Shown here: positions 8,730-17,510 of the stretch, in pieces
Numbering within the stretch: position 1 is the first letter of the stretch
Layout: each line of letters starts with the position of its first letter
From: SVTX01 sp045132775
Lineage (GTDB): Bacteria; Bacillota; Clostridia; Oscillospirales; CAG-272
Length of the DNA: 64,000 nt
NCBI GenBank assembly: GCA_045132775.1
Contig: JBGUSX010000116.1
Span: forward strand, 1 to 64,000
Direction of reading: 5' to 3'
Notes under the pieces: generated by a model
Database searches by the model: none
Told to the model about the DNA's origin: nothing
Seen by the model: the letters and a program-made list of their open reading frames with translations, nothing else
Made by a program: the position numbers and the translations under genes

Positions 8730-10709
8730 TCAGCCTTCCCTCAACTTCTTGATCTCATCGCGCAGATAAGCCGCCTTCTCAAACTCAAGCGACCTCGCCG
8801 CCTCCTTCATCTCGCGGGTATACTGCTCGATAAGCTTCTCGCGCTCGGATGCCGTGAGCTTCTTCTGCGCCTTCTTCTTATCAAGTCGACTCTTGCCGCG
8901 GTCCTCGCTCGAAGCACCCATATCGATAATGTCGCGCACACCCTTGATAATAGTTTTCGGAACTATACCGTGTGCCTTGTTGTAATCATCCTGTATCTTA
9001 CGGCGGCGGTTGGTCTCGCTTATCGCGCGTTCCATCGAGCCCGTGATATTGTCAGCGTACATGATGACCTTGCCTTCGGCATTTCTCGCCGCACGTCCGA
9101 TGGTCTGAATAAGCGACCTCTCGGCACGCAAAAATCCTTCCTTATCCGCATCGAGTATCGCGACAAGCGACACCTCGGGAATGTCAAGACCCTCACGAAG
9201 AAGGTTGATACCCACAAGCACGTCAAAAACACCGAGTCTGAGATCACGGATGATCTCCATTCTCTCGATCGTGTCAATGTTAAAATGAATGTATCGCACC
9301 TTGATACCGTTGTCCTCAAGATACTCGGTAAGGTCCTCCGCCATCTTCTTGGTCAAGGTCGTGACAAGCACCCTCTCGCCCTTCTCGGCACGAATGCGTA
9401 TCTCACCCATAAGATCGTCGACCTGACCCTCGATAGGACGTATCTCAACCTCGGGATCAAGCAAGCCCGTAGGTCTTATTATCTGCTCCACCACCTGCTC
9501 GGAATGCTCGCCCTCAAAATCTCCGGGGGTCGCACTGACGAACACCGCCTGATTTATCCTCTCTTCAAATTCTTCAAAGAAAAGAGGCCTGTTGTCGTAA
9601 GCGGACGGCAGACGGAATCCGTAATCTATAAGGTTTTTCTTTCTTGCCGTGTCTCCGCCGCTCATACCTCGTACCTGCGGCAGTGTCACATGCGACTCGT
9701 CAACGAAAAGCAGAAAATCCTTCGGGAAATAGTCAAGAAGCGTGTACGGAGTCGAACCCGCAGGACGGCGCGACAGAATGCGCGAATAGTTCTCAACACC
9801 GGAGCAGAATCCTATCTCGGACAGCATCTCCATATCGTATTTTACGCGCTCGGTTATTCTCTGCGCCTCGATAAGCTTGCCCTCGGACTCAAAATAAGCC
9901 GCCCTCTCGCGCATCTCGGCGAGTATCTCGCTTATCGCCGCCTCGCGCTTCTCGTCCGATACCGCGTAGTGGGTCGCAGGATATATCGGCGCGTAGGAAA
10001 GCTGACGGATAAGCTCACCCGTCACAATATTTATCTCACTGACACGGTCTATCTCATCGTCAAAAAACTCAACACGGATGGCCTTTGAATCCATACTCGC
10101 GGGAATTATCTCAACAACATCACCGCGTACGCGAAATGAGTCACGCACAAGGTTGAGATCGTTTCGCGTGTAGCTAATCGATATAAGCCGCCTGATAAGC
10201 TCCTCGCGGGACATAATAGTTCCCGGGCGGAGCGAGATAACCAAGTCCTTGTAATCATCGGGCTCACCGAGTGAGTAAATGCAGGAGACCGAAGCCACGA
10301 TTATTACGTCGCGACGCTCAAAGAGTGAGCTCGTCGCACTGTGGCGGAGGCGGTCGATCTCATCGTTGACGAGCGCGTCCTTCTCAATGTACATGTCCTT
10401 TCCGGGAATGTACGCCTCGGGCTGATAGTAATCGTAGTAGGAAACGAAATATTCAACCGCATTTTCGGGGAAAAACTCGCGGAATTCCGAGCAGAGCTGG
10501 GCCGCAAGAGTCTTGTTGTGAGCAAGAACGAGAGTAGGACGGTTTATCTCGGCAATAACGTTCGCCATAGTAAAGGTCTTACCCGAACCCGTAACACCAA
10601 GCAGAGTCTGCATCCTCTGCCCCTCGCGAATACCGCGAACGATGTTAGCAATAGCCTGGGGCTGATCTCCCGTGGGCTTGTAATCGCTCTTCAGCTTAAA
10701 TCCTGACAT
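8730..10709 (-). CDS. uvrB: Excinuclease ABC subunit B
   Basis: A 659-residue DEAD-like helicase. Walker A is GVTGSGKTFT near residue 39. The beta-hairpin region VSYYDYYQPEAYIP, used to pry open DNA at damage, follows at about 90-103. DESH is motif II, GINLLREGLDIPEV and QTIGRAARN are motifs V-VI, and a C-terminal UVR motif (about 620-655) binds UvrC. First gene of the minus-strand run uvrB-uvrA-fruK, with a promoter at 10762-10790. Confidence 0.98.
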   Translation of the reverse strand: MSGFKLKSDYKPTGDQPQAIANIVRGIREGQRMQTLLGVTGSGKTFTMANVIAEINRPTLVLAHNKTLAAQLCSEFREFFPENAVEYFVSYYDYYQPEAYIPGKDMYIEKDALVNDEIDRLRHSATSSLFERRDVIIVASVSCIYSLGEPDDYKDLVISLRPGTIMSREELIRRLISISYTRNDLNLVRDSFRVRGDVVEIIPASMDSKAIRVEFFDDEIDRVSEINIVTGELIRQLSYAPIYPATHYAVSDEKREAAISEILAEMRERAAYFESEGKLIEAQRITERVKYDMEMLSEIGFCSGVENYSRILSRRPAGSTPYTLLDYFPKDFLLFVDESHVTLPQVRGMSGGDTARKKNLIDYGFRLPSAYDNRPLFFEEFEERINQAVFVSATPGDFEGEHSEQVVEQIIRPTGLLDPEVEIRPIEGQVDDLMGEIRIRAEKGERVLVTTLTKKMAEDLTEYLEDNGIKVRYIHFNIDTIERMEIIRDLRLGVFDVLVGINLLREGLDIPEVSLVAILDADKEGFLRAERSLIQTIGRAARNAEGKVIMYADNITGSMERAISETNRRRKIQDDYNKAHGIVPKTIIKGVRDIIDMGASSEDRGKSRLDKKKAQKKLTASEREKLIEQYTREMKEAARSLEFEKAAYLRDEIKKLREG

Positions 10710-10761
10710 ACCGTCTCACCCCTCTCAAAACAAAACTTCTGTTCGATATCTTAACTATAAT

Positions 10762-10790
10762 ATTATATCACAATTATTTTTAAAAGTAAA
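10762..10790 (-). promoter_or_regulatory. Promoter of uvrB-uvrA
   Basis: On the minus strand TTTACT (10785-10790), 17 bases, then an extended -10 TGATATAAT ending at 10762. It lies about 50 bases before the uvrB start. No LexA-like box could be confirmed by eye. Confidence 0.65.
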
Positions 10791-10839
10791 CCCCAAATAA
10801 AACATTTTTCGTGCTTAATTTTTTGTAATTTTTGTTATG

Positions 10840-11036
10840 GTAAAATTGCATTTTTTATCCGCGGCGGATCCGTCGCCTCGGGGCTTCGCCCCTCGCCGCC
10901 AATTCGTTTGCGTGCGCTCCCCTCCCCCAACAACACACATCCTTCCTCCACATCCCACTCCCCCACATTTCGCACCTTGCAAACGAAACGCGCTCGCTCC
11001 GCTCGCGCGCGGCTCCGCCGCGCCCCTTCCCGCAAC
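10840..11036. other. Non-coding GC-rich palindromic stretch
   Basis: No gene is seen between the uvrB promoter and the array. The stretch holds short palindromes such as CCTCGGGGCTTCGCCCCT, GCTCGCTCCGCTCGC and GCGGCTCCGCCGC, with C/A-rich sequence between them. The CTCC loops and paired flanks look like decayed versions of the neighbouring ATATCAC hairpin units without their spacers. Confidence 0.4.
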
Positions 11037-11168
11037 TCGCACTTCGTGCGAATACCACGCCGACTCCGTCGGCATATCACTCGTGCTCCGCGCGAATATC
11101 ACTGCGCCAAAGGCGCAATATCACGTCGGCATAGCCGACATATCACTCCGACTCCGTCGGAATATAAC
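11037..11168. repeat. Hairpin array with ATATCAC spacers, array 2
   Basis: Six 15-base hairpins (TCGCACTTCGTGCGA, GCCGACTCCGTCGGC, TCGTGCTCCGCGCGA, TGCGCCAAAGGCGCA, GTCGGCATAGCCGAC, TCCGACTCCGTCGGA) are each followed by ATATCAC or a one-base variant (ATACCAC first, ATATAAC last). The period is exactly 22. Spacers match array 1 at 2960-3145, but most stems differ while remaining self-complementary. It sits between the uvrB promoter and the terminator of the BspA-like gene. Confidence 0.85.
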
Positions 11169-11180
11169 TTTTCCCCACAC

Positions 11181-11208
11181 AAAAGGGCAACCGCTCTCGC
11201 GGTTGCCC
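11181..11208 (-). terminator. Terminator of the BspA-like lipoprotein gene
   Basis: GGGCAACCGC, loop GAGA, GCGGTTGCCC, then TTTT on the minus strand, 20 bases after the stop. The same stem sequence is used after recO at 25622-25645. Confidence 0.85.
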
Positions 11209-11227
11209 TCAGTTGCCAATATGTCAA

Positions 11228-14200
11228 TTATTCATTTTCGGGAACGTAATTGTAGTTGATCGTCGCAGAGAAAAGCACTTCGTTATTAACGTTGATAACG
11301 ATCTTCGACCAATCCTCTTCACTTCCGGCATAGTTTACAGTCGTAAAACTCGTACAGTTATTAAACGCCGACCCTCCAATATTGATAACACTGACAGGAA
11401 TCACGATGCTCTCAAGAGAGGTACATCCCGCAAATGCCCAGCTCGAAATGTACTCGACACCCTCGGAAATAACGATGCTCTTGAGATTACTGCATCCGCG
11501 GAACGCGTATTCGCCGATGCTCTTGACACCTCCGGATATCACGATAGCTTCAAGACCCGAGCAGCTTGAGAACGCGTAGCGTCCAATCTCTGTCACGCTG
11601 TCGGGAATCATCACGTCCTTAAGGGACGAGCAATTCGCGAATGCCCTGTCGTATATATGCGTCACGTTGCTTCCAAATACCAGATTCTCAAGACCGGAGC
11701 AATAGTAGAATGCAGAATCGCCTATAACGGTCACACTGTCGGGTAATTCAACGCTTTTAAGCATGTAGCAATCATAAAATGAATCTGAGCCTATCGTCTC
11801 AACGCTATTACCAATAACCAGCTCTTCAAGCTTGGAGCATTGATAGAATGTCGCCGAATCAATAACTTTCACACCGTTTCCGATAACGACGCTTTCAAGC
11901 GATTCACATCTGTTGAATGCACCGTTACCCATCTCGGTCACGCTGTCGGGGATGACGACCGCCTTAAGATTCTGGCAATTGGAGAAAGCGTCGTAGCCAA
12001 TTGACGTTACACTGTCCGATATCACCAGACTCTCCATATTACAGCCTGCAAAGGCATAAGGCTTGAGCTCGGTAACACCCTCGGGGATAACGACCTCGGT
12101 CACGAGCTCACCGTCCACGTAGAGATTTTTCGCGTAGTACAACGGATTTGACTGAAGACTTCCGAACGTGATCGCGCACCACTGCTCCAAGTCCGCAACG
12201 TGAACGGCAGTAAGACTTTCATAGCCTGCAAAGACGCAGAATTTTATCTCCGTCACGCCCTCGGGGATCGTGATCTCGGTAAGACGCTCTCCGTTAATAT
12301 AGAGATTACCGGCATAGTAAAGCGGATTGGACTCTATCGAACCAAAGCTGATGCTGCACCACTTTCCAAGATCCTTTACGTGCACGGCAGAGAGCTTGTC
12401 GCAACCTGAGAACGCACCTTCTTCAACGCTTTCTATTCCCTCGCCGAAGGTCACGCTCTCAAGACTTAAGCAATGTGCGAAAGCCCATTCTCCGATGCTC
12501 TTGACGGAGTCGGAAATTACCACGTTCTTAAGAGAGTCGCAATTGTAGAACGCGGAATCACCAATCGTCTCTACGCTCGAGGGGATCGTCAGAGTTTTCA
12601 TACCGCGGAAATAAGCAAATGCGTTTTCCTTTACGGTAGTTACCCCCTCGGGAATAACAAGATCAGTAACGTTTGATCCGTTAAGATAGAGATTGTGCGA
12701 AACGCTCAGCGGATTTGCATAGCGATCCTCAAACTCTATCTCGCACCACTTTGCAAGATCGGTGATATTCACTCTCGTGATTCCGTTGCAGCCAGAAAAG
12801 GCAGACTCACCTATCTTAGTTACACCGTCGTGGATCGTAACACTCGTCAATCCACTGCAGCCCGTGAAAGTAAACTTCCCGATCTCAGTCACAGACTGAG
12901 GGATCACAAGAGAGGTCACGGGCTCGTTGTTTACGTTGAGTGTCGCACCGCAATTGAGGGGATTTGCTTCCCTGTTTTCGAATTCAAACAAGCACCACTG
13001 CGCAAGATCGGAAACGTATACGTTCTTGAGAAGATAACACTCTCTGAATGCGTATCCACCGATGCTTGCAACACTTGCGGGGATCGTGATCTCTGTAAGA
13101 GCCTGGCAATAAGCGAACGCACCGGGAGCGATCATCTTGGTCTCTCCGTGTATCTCGCAATACTCAATATTAGTTCCCTTCGCTTGAACCAGAACGAGAT
13201 AAGGATTATTCTCGTTTCCAAGGTAATAAGCGTTTCCGTATTCGTTCCTCTTGAGCTTCTGCATATACGATGAGCTGTAGGAGGATACGTAGGTCACCCC
13301 GTCTCCTATCAGCATATTTTCAATCTCGTAGCAATGTTCAAAAGATTTAAAATATATCTTGCCTCCGTTGATCTTGACTGTCTTCAAGGACTTTGGAACG
13401 TCACCCCAGCAGTTATACTTGTCCTCACCGAATATACAGCTGAAATGAAGGTTGCGGGTATCCTCCTCGCCAACCTGATTACCGACAAAAGGAATCGTCA
13501 GACTCGCAAGGCTTGAGCATCCGTTGAACGTACCGAGACCTATCTTCTCCACTCCGTCGGGGATAACAACACTTTCAAGAACTCGGCAATCCTTAAATGC
13601 GTACTCACCAATTACCTTAAGGCTCTCGGGCAGCGTTATGCTCTTGAGGTGATCACAGCCCTCAAATGCATAACCTCCGATACAGGTAACACCCTCCGGG
13701 ATCACTACCTCGGTGATATAGTTGCTTCTCAGATCGAATATCTTTCTCGTGCCCTCGGCAAATACGACAGACTCAACGTGATAGTCGATGTCAACGACAC
13801 ATCCGTCAACGTAGGACAAGCCGTCTATGACCTTAACGATACCGCTGCAGCCGTTGAAGGCACTGCCCGTTGCGTAGGATACGCCGTCGGATATCTTAAA
13901 CTCGGTAAGACCCGAGCAGCCGTTGAATGCGTAATCACCGATCTTTGTCACACCGTCCGAGGTAACAACGCTCTTAAGACCTGAAAGCTTGTGGAATGAG
14001 TACCTGTAGATCTCGTATTCCTTGCCGTTTATACTCTCGGGAAGAACGATCTCGCCCTTATCACCCGTATAGCTCATAAGGTAATACGTATGATTGGAGT
14101 CGTCGCAGTAGAAGACGTATTCGTCCTCGACACAGATCTTGCTTTCGCCCGCGGTGTATATGTTCTTTGCAAAGTATGCTATGTATCCGTTGTTACTGCT

Positions 14201-16066
14201 ACCCTGCTTTAGCTCGATCGACGAGAGGTTTTGTATCTCTATAAGCTTGGCACAGCCATCGAAGGCATCCGAACCTATCGATGTCAGCGTAGAGGGCAAG
14301 CTAACACTCACGATACTCTTACAGCCAACGAATGCCCAGTCGGGTATCGCGGTCACTCCCTCGGGGATAACCAGGTCGGTCAAAAGCTTTCCGTTAAGAT
14401 AAAGATTGCCTGCGAAATAGAGAGGGTTGCTTCTGTATTTCGAGTCGTAATAATTGGAACTCGTATCAAATTCTATTCCACACCATTTTTCCACGTCGGA
14501 TATATAGACCGCCTCAAGAGCCTCACAGCCGCCAAAGGCGTAGTATTCTATCTTCGTCAAGCTCTCGGGGATCGATACGCTCTTCAGAGAAGTACAGTTG
14601 CAGAACGCGTATACTCCAATGACCTCAACACCCTCGGGGATCGAAACGCTCTTCAAGGAAGTACATCCGTAAAATGCCTTGTCATCAATGCAAGTGACAG
14701 TATCGGGAATGCTTACGCTCTCAAGCTTTGTAAGATCCACGAACGCTTCTTCTCTTATGGTGGTTACCTTGTCACCGTCGGGAGATACAGACGGAATAAA
14801 TATAAACGTGTCCGTCGAACAGCCCCACTTACCGCCAACCGAGCAGGTTCCGTCGCCGTTGGAAACAAAGGACAAGCCGTCGTTGCACTTGATCTGTCCG
14901 CATACAGTACATACGTCGCCGAGCTCGACAGAATCGTGTCCGTTTGCCGCGATCTCCTCGTACGTTGTGTAGTCGCATCTCGAGCAGGAAACGTAAGCCT
15001 TCCAGCCCACCTCTTCACAAGTGGGAGCCTTGGCATCGTGCTTTATCTCGTCGTGACCCAAAGCGGACTTTTGGGCATAAGTCGTGTATCCGCAATCGTA
15101 ACAAGTAAAATATGTGTCCCAGCCGATCTCCACGCACGTGGGCTCCTTGGCATTGTAGTATATCTCGTAATGCCCCTTAGCATCGATCGTTTGCTTAGTG
15201 GAATAATCGCATCTCGAGCATGACTCGTATGAATACCATCCCGACTCGGTGCAGGTAGGAGCTTGGTAATCGTGATGCTGTATGTCGTGTCCGAGCTCAT
15301 AGGCAAGAAGCTCTCCGCAGACAAGACACTCTTGATGTGTCGTACAGGTAGCCTCGGGACCCGGAACGTGACCGTTCTCGCTTACAAGCACCTCGTAACA
15401 CATCGTGCACCTCTGAGGATCCGTGCAGGTAGCCTCAGCACCCGGAACGTGCCCCGTAGCCTTATGTAAAACTTCTCCGCACGTATTACAAACGTCGTCC
15501 TCTGTACAGGTAGCACCGTAAGACCGGTGACCTGTAGCAGCAACAAGTATATCATTGCAGACCGTGCACACCTGATCGGTGGTGCATGTAGCCTCAGCTC
15601 CCGCAGTGTGTCCGGGTGCCTCGACCAGAACCGCATCGCAAACGGTACAAATCTGAGAAGTGGTACAGGTCGCCTCATCACCCGCAGTGTGCCCCTTGGC
15701 TTTAACCAATACCTCGTTACAGTTAAGGCAGACCTGATCCGCGGTGCAAGTAGCTTCATCTCCTGCACTGTGTCCTAATGCATTGACTAACACCTCGTTA
15801 CAGACCGTACAGATCTGATCGTGTGTACAGTCAGCCTCATCACCGGGTGTGTGACCCTTAGCTGAAAGCTCCTCTGTATCAACGTGTCCGCAATCGCGAC
15901 ACGTCACAGTCCTTGATCCACTGCTCGTACAGGTCGGATCGACAACGTCGACCTCGGCATTCTGATGCAAGCATGGACCTTCATCCGTGTTATTGTTGTC
16001 ACAAGCTGAAAAAGCCAAAACGAGAAAACACATGATCATCAAAAACACTAACGTAATTTTCTTCAT
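11228..16066 (-). CDS. Giant BspA-type leucine-rich-repeat lipoprotein with Cys-rich N-terminal repeats
   Basis: A 1612-residue surface protein. The signal peptide ends in lipobox FSAC (Cys22), so it should be lipid-anchored. Residues about 32-270 hold short tandem repeats of the type GHTAGDEATCT-x-CTVC-x-LV, each with CxxC pairs. These are followed by about four longer repeats carrying SCSRCDYTTY. From about 390 to 1590 there are many LRR_5 (BspA/TpLRR) repeats such as IGEYAFRGCSNLKSIVI and IPEGVTEI. The C-terminus has the EEDWSKI strand common to such proteins. Similar proteins bind host or bacterial surfaces, but the ligand is unknown here. The gene stands alone, with its own promoter and terminator. 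Confidence 0.9.
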   Translation of the reverse strand: MKKITLVFLMIMCFLVLAFSACDNNNTDEGPCLHQNAEVDVVDPTCTSSGSRTVTCRDCGHVDTEELSAKGHTPGDEADCTHDQICTVCNEVLVNALGHSAGDEATCTADQVCLNCNEVLVKAKGHTAGDEATCTTSQICTVCDAVLVEAPGHTAGAEATCTTDQVCTVCNDILVAATGHRSYGATCTEDDVCNTCGEVLHKATGHVPGAEATCTDPQRCTMCYEVLVSENGHVPGPEATCTTHQECLVCGELLAYELGHDIQHHDYQAPTCTESGWYSYESCSRCDYSTKQTIDAKGHYEIYYNAKEPTCVEIGWDTYFTCYDCGYTTYAQKSALGHDEIKHDAKAPTCEEVGWKAYVSCSRCDYTTYEEIAANGHDSVELGDVCTVCGQIKCNDGLSFVSNGDGTCSVGGKWGCSTDTFIFIPSVSPDGDKVTTIREEAFVDLTKLESVSIPDTVTCIDDKAFYGCTSLKSVSIPEGVEVIGVYAFCNCTSLKSVSIPESLTKIEYYAFGGCEALEAVYISDVEKWCGIEFDTSSNYYDSKYRSNPLYFAGNLYLNGKLLTDLVIPEGVTAIPDWAFVGCKSIVSVSLPSTLTSIGSDAFDGCAKLIEIQNLSSIELKQGSSNNGYIAYFAKNIYTAGESKICVEDEYVFYCDDSNHTYYLMSYTGDKGEIVLPESINGKEYEIYRYSFHKLSGLKSVVTSDGVTKIGDYAFNGCSGLTEFKISDGVSYATGSAFNGCSGIVKVIDGLSYVDGCVVDIDYHVESVVFAEGTRKIFDLRSNYITEVVIPEGVTCIGGYAFEGCDHLKSITLPESLKVIGEYAFKDCRVLESVVIPDGVEKIGLGTFNGCSSLASLTIPFVGNQVGEEDTRNLHFSCIFGEDKYNCWGDVPKSLKTVKINGGKIYFKSFEHCYEIENMLIGDGVTYVSSYSSSYMQKLKRNEYGNAYYLGNENNPYLVLVQAKGTNIEYCEIHGETKMIAPGAFAYCQALTEITIPASVASIGGYAFRECYLLKNVYVSDLAQWCLFEFENREANPLNCGATLNVNNEPVTSLVIPQSVTEIGKFTFTGCSGLTSVTIHDGVTKIGESAFSGCNGITRVNITDLAKWCEIEFEDRYANPLSVSHNLYLNGSNVTDLVIPEGVTTVKENAFAYFRGMKTLTIPSSVETIGDSAFYNCDSLKNVVISDSVKSIGEWAFAHCLSLESVTFGEGIESVEEGAFSGCDKLSAVHVKDLGKWCSISFGSIESNPLYYAGNLYINGERLTEITIPEGVTEIKFCVFAGYESLTAVHVADLEQWCAITFGSLQSNPLYYAKNLYVDGELVTEVVIPEGVTELKPYAFAGCNMESLVISDSVTSIGYDAFSNCQNLKAVVIPDSVTEMGNGAFNRCESLESVVIGNGVKVIDSATFYQCSKLEELVIGNSVETIGSDSFYDCYMLKSVELPDSVTVIGDSAFYYCSGLENLVFGSNVTHIYDRAFANCSSLKDVMIPDSVTEIGRYAFSSCSGLEAIVISGGVKSIGEYAFRGCSNLKSIVISEGVEYISSWAFAGCTSLESIVIPVSVINIGGSAFNNCTSFTTVNYAGSEEDWSKIVINVNNEVLFSATINYNYVPENE

Positions 16067-16160
16067 TTCTTCTCCTCCGTAAAAATGACGTTAAAAATTT
16101 TGATGCGAAAAAATCACACTAAGATTCATAGCAATTTTTTTGCAAAAACTCTCACTCCGA

Positions 16161-16189
16161 ATTATATCACTCCGCCCCAAAAAAGTCAA
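16161..16189 (-). promoter_or_regulatory. Promoter of the BspA-like gene
   Basis: Minus-strand TTGACT (16184-16189), 17 bases, extended -10 TGATATAAT ending at 16161, about 95 bases before the start codon. Apart from this and the coaD terminator, the 346-base gap 16067-16412 is AT-rich with nothing else seen. Confidence 0.75.
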
Positions 16190-16270
16190 GAAAAAATAAA
16201 AAATCCCCGAGAACAGAAAAATGTCTTATTTTGCGCTAAAAGTGTAAAATAAACGCTAAAAACAGCAAAT

Positions 16271-16307
16271 AAAAAATTCATCCCCCGACACAAGCCGAAG
16301 GATGAAT
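16271..16307 (-). terminator. Terminator of the uvrC-rsmD-coaD operon
   Basis: Minus strand ATTCATCC ... GGATGAAT with an inner CGGC/CGxxG-paired loop, followed by TTTTTT. It lies about 105 bases after the coaD stop. Confidence 0.75.
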
Positions 16308-16412
16308 ATTTATTCACGGTATTTCAAGCGTTTTTTTAGCTTTTTTGTATATTTTAATCAGAATAATGTATATATGCACAAATTATGCATATCATACTTT
16401 TTCAAGGATCAC

Positions 16413-16919
16413 TCAGGCACGCTTTGTCTTGATCTTCTCGATCACCGCGCTTGAAACAACACCCTCAAGCTCCTTGTATTTCCCTTGTGCCATAAGGGTT
16501 CTTACCATTGTCGAGCTGACCGAAGAAAGCCTCTCGTCAGCGGGCAAAAACAACGTTTCGACCCGTGAGTTGTGCGCCTTGTTCCACTTATAATGCTTCA
16601 TCTCATACTCAAGATCTTCCCCGTTTCTGACCCCTTTAACGATCACATCCGCCCCAATCTCGTCGAAAAGATCGATCAGCATTCCCTGTGATGAGATTAC
16701 CTCAACGTTGTCGAGATGAGCCAAAGAAACCCTTACGAAATAAAGCCTTTCGTCCATTTCAAAGGTGTAGGTTTTGGAGGAAAGAGTGCTGTCGTGCTTT
16801 GCCGAATCGTTGTTCATAACGGCAACAAAAACCTTGTCAAATTTTCTCGCCGCACGCTCTATCACGTCCACGTGTCCAAGCGTTATCGGGTCAAAGCTTC
16901 CCGGAATTAAAGCAACCAT
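16413..16919 (-). CDS. coaD: Phosphopantetheine adenylyltransferase
   Basis: A 168-residue nucleotidyltransferase. ALIPGSFDPITLGH (3-16) carries the T/HxGH ATP-binding motif, and SSTMVR near the C-terminal third is the second signature. It adds AMP to 4'-phosphopantetheine in coenzyme A synthesis. Start ATG 16919 is preferred because GGGGGAG lies 10 bases upstream. A GTG at 16928 would overlap the rsmD stop by four bases but has no room for a ribosome-binding site. Pairing of coaD with rsmD is a classic Firmicutes arrangement. Confidence 0.96.
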   Translation of the reverse strand: MVALIPGSFDPITLGHVDVIERAARKFDKVFVAVMNNDSAKHDSTLSSKTYTFEMDERLYFVRVSLAHLDNVEVISSQGMLIDLFDEIGADVIVKGVRNGEDLEYEMKHYKWNKAHNSRVETLFLPADERLSSVSSTMVRTLMAQGKYKELEGVVSSAVIEKIKTKRA

Positions 16920-16924
16920 TTTGT

Positions 16925-17494
16925 TCACTCTCCCCCTTTCACCGTAAGAACTGTCACGTGTGCAACACCGTATTTTGCAACCCTTACGACCTCGAATTTT
17001 TCTTTTAATTCAAGGTTTTTTTCGAATATATCCTCTTCTTCGCTCTCACAAACAATGATAGAGGTATTTTTTAGCATTTCGTTCGCAAGCAATGCCTCAA
17101 GCGTCGAAGCTACCGCACGAAGCGCATACGGCGGATCGATAAAAACGATGTCATATTTCTTCTTATTTCTAAAAGCTCTGATAAAATCGTTCACATCCGA
17201 GCACAGCAAACGGCAAGACTCCGAAAGCCTTGTTTTCTCAATGTTTTTCGCGATTATCGATGCCGCTTCCTTTGATTTATCAACAAACGTCGCACCCTTC
17301 GCGCCTCTTGAAACCGCCTCGAGTCCCATCTGTCCCGAGCCTGCAAAAAGGTCGAGAACCTCTCTTCCCTCAAGGTCGAATTGAAGCATCGAAAAGACCG
17401 CCTCTTTCGTCCTTTCACTCGTCGGACGAGTCGCGTCACCCTTGAGAGTTTCAAGCTTTATTCCCTTTGCCCGTCCCGTAATTATTCGCATCAT
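16925..17494 (-). CDS. rsmD: 16S rRNA (guanine966-N2)-methyltransferase
   Basis: A 189-residue SAM-dependent methyltransferase starting MMRIITGRAKG. Motif I is VLDLFAGSGQMGLEA, and the catalytic N-methylase motif is IDPPY. RPTSERTKEAVFSML near the N-terminus is the usual RsmD substrate-binding region. It modifies G966 of 16S rRNA. The start at 17494 (or 17491) is 16 bases after the uvrC stop; an upstream in-frame start inside uvrC has no family support. Confidence 0.95.
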   Translation of the reverse strand: MMRIITGRAKGIKLETLKGDATRPTSERTKEAVFSMLQFDLEGREVLDLFAGSGQMGLEAVSRGAKGATFVDKSKEAASIIAKNIEKTRLSESCRLLCSDVNDFIRAFRNKKKYDIVFIDPPYALRAVASTLEALLANEMLKNTSIIVCESEEEDIFEKNLELKEKFEVVRVAKYGVAHVTVLTVKGGE

Positions 17495-17510
17495 TTTCGC
17501 GTTTTTCCTT

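Noticed and set aside
8583..10088. A 501-codon plus-strand frame
   Set aside because: Antisense to uvrB, whose conserved helicase motifs prove the minus-strand reading.
10815..11259. Several overlapping frames of 67-140 codons
   Set aside because: They lie in the GC-rich palindromic gap and array 2, on both strands and all phases, with no ribosome-binding sites.
14231..15223. A 330-codon plus-strand frame
   Set aside because: Antisense to the repetitive BspA-like gene; repeats create long complementary frames.
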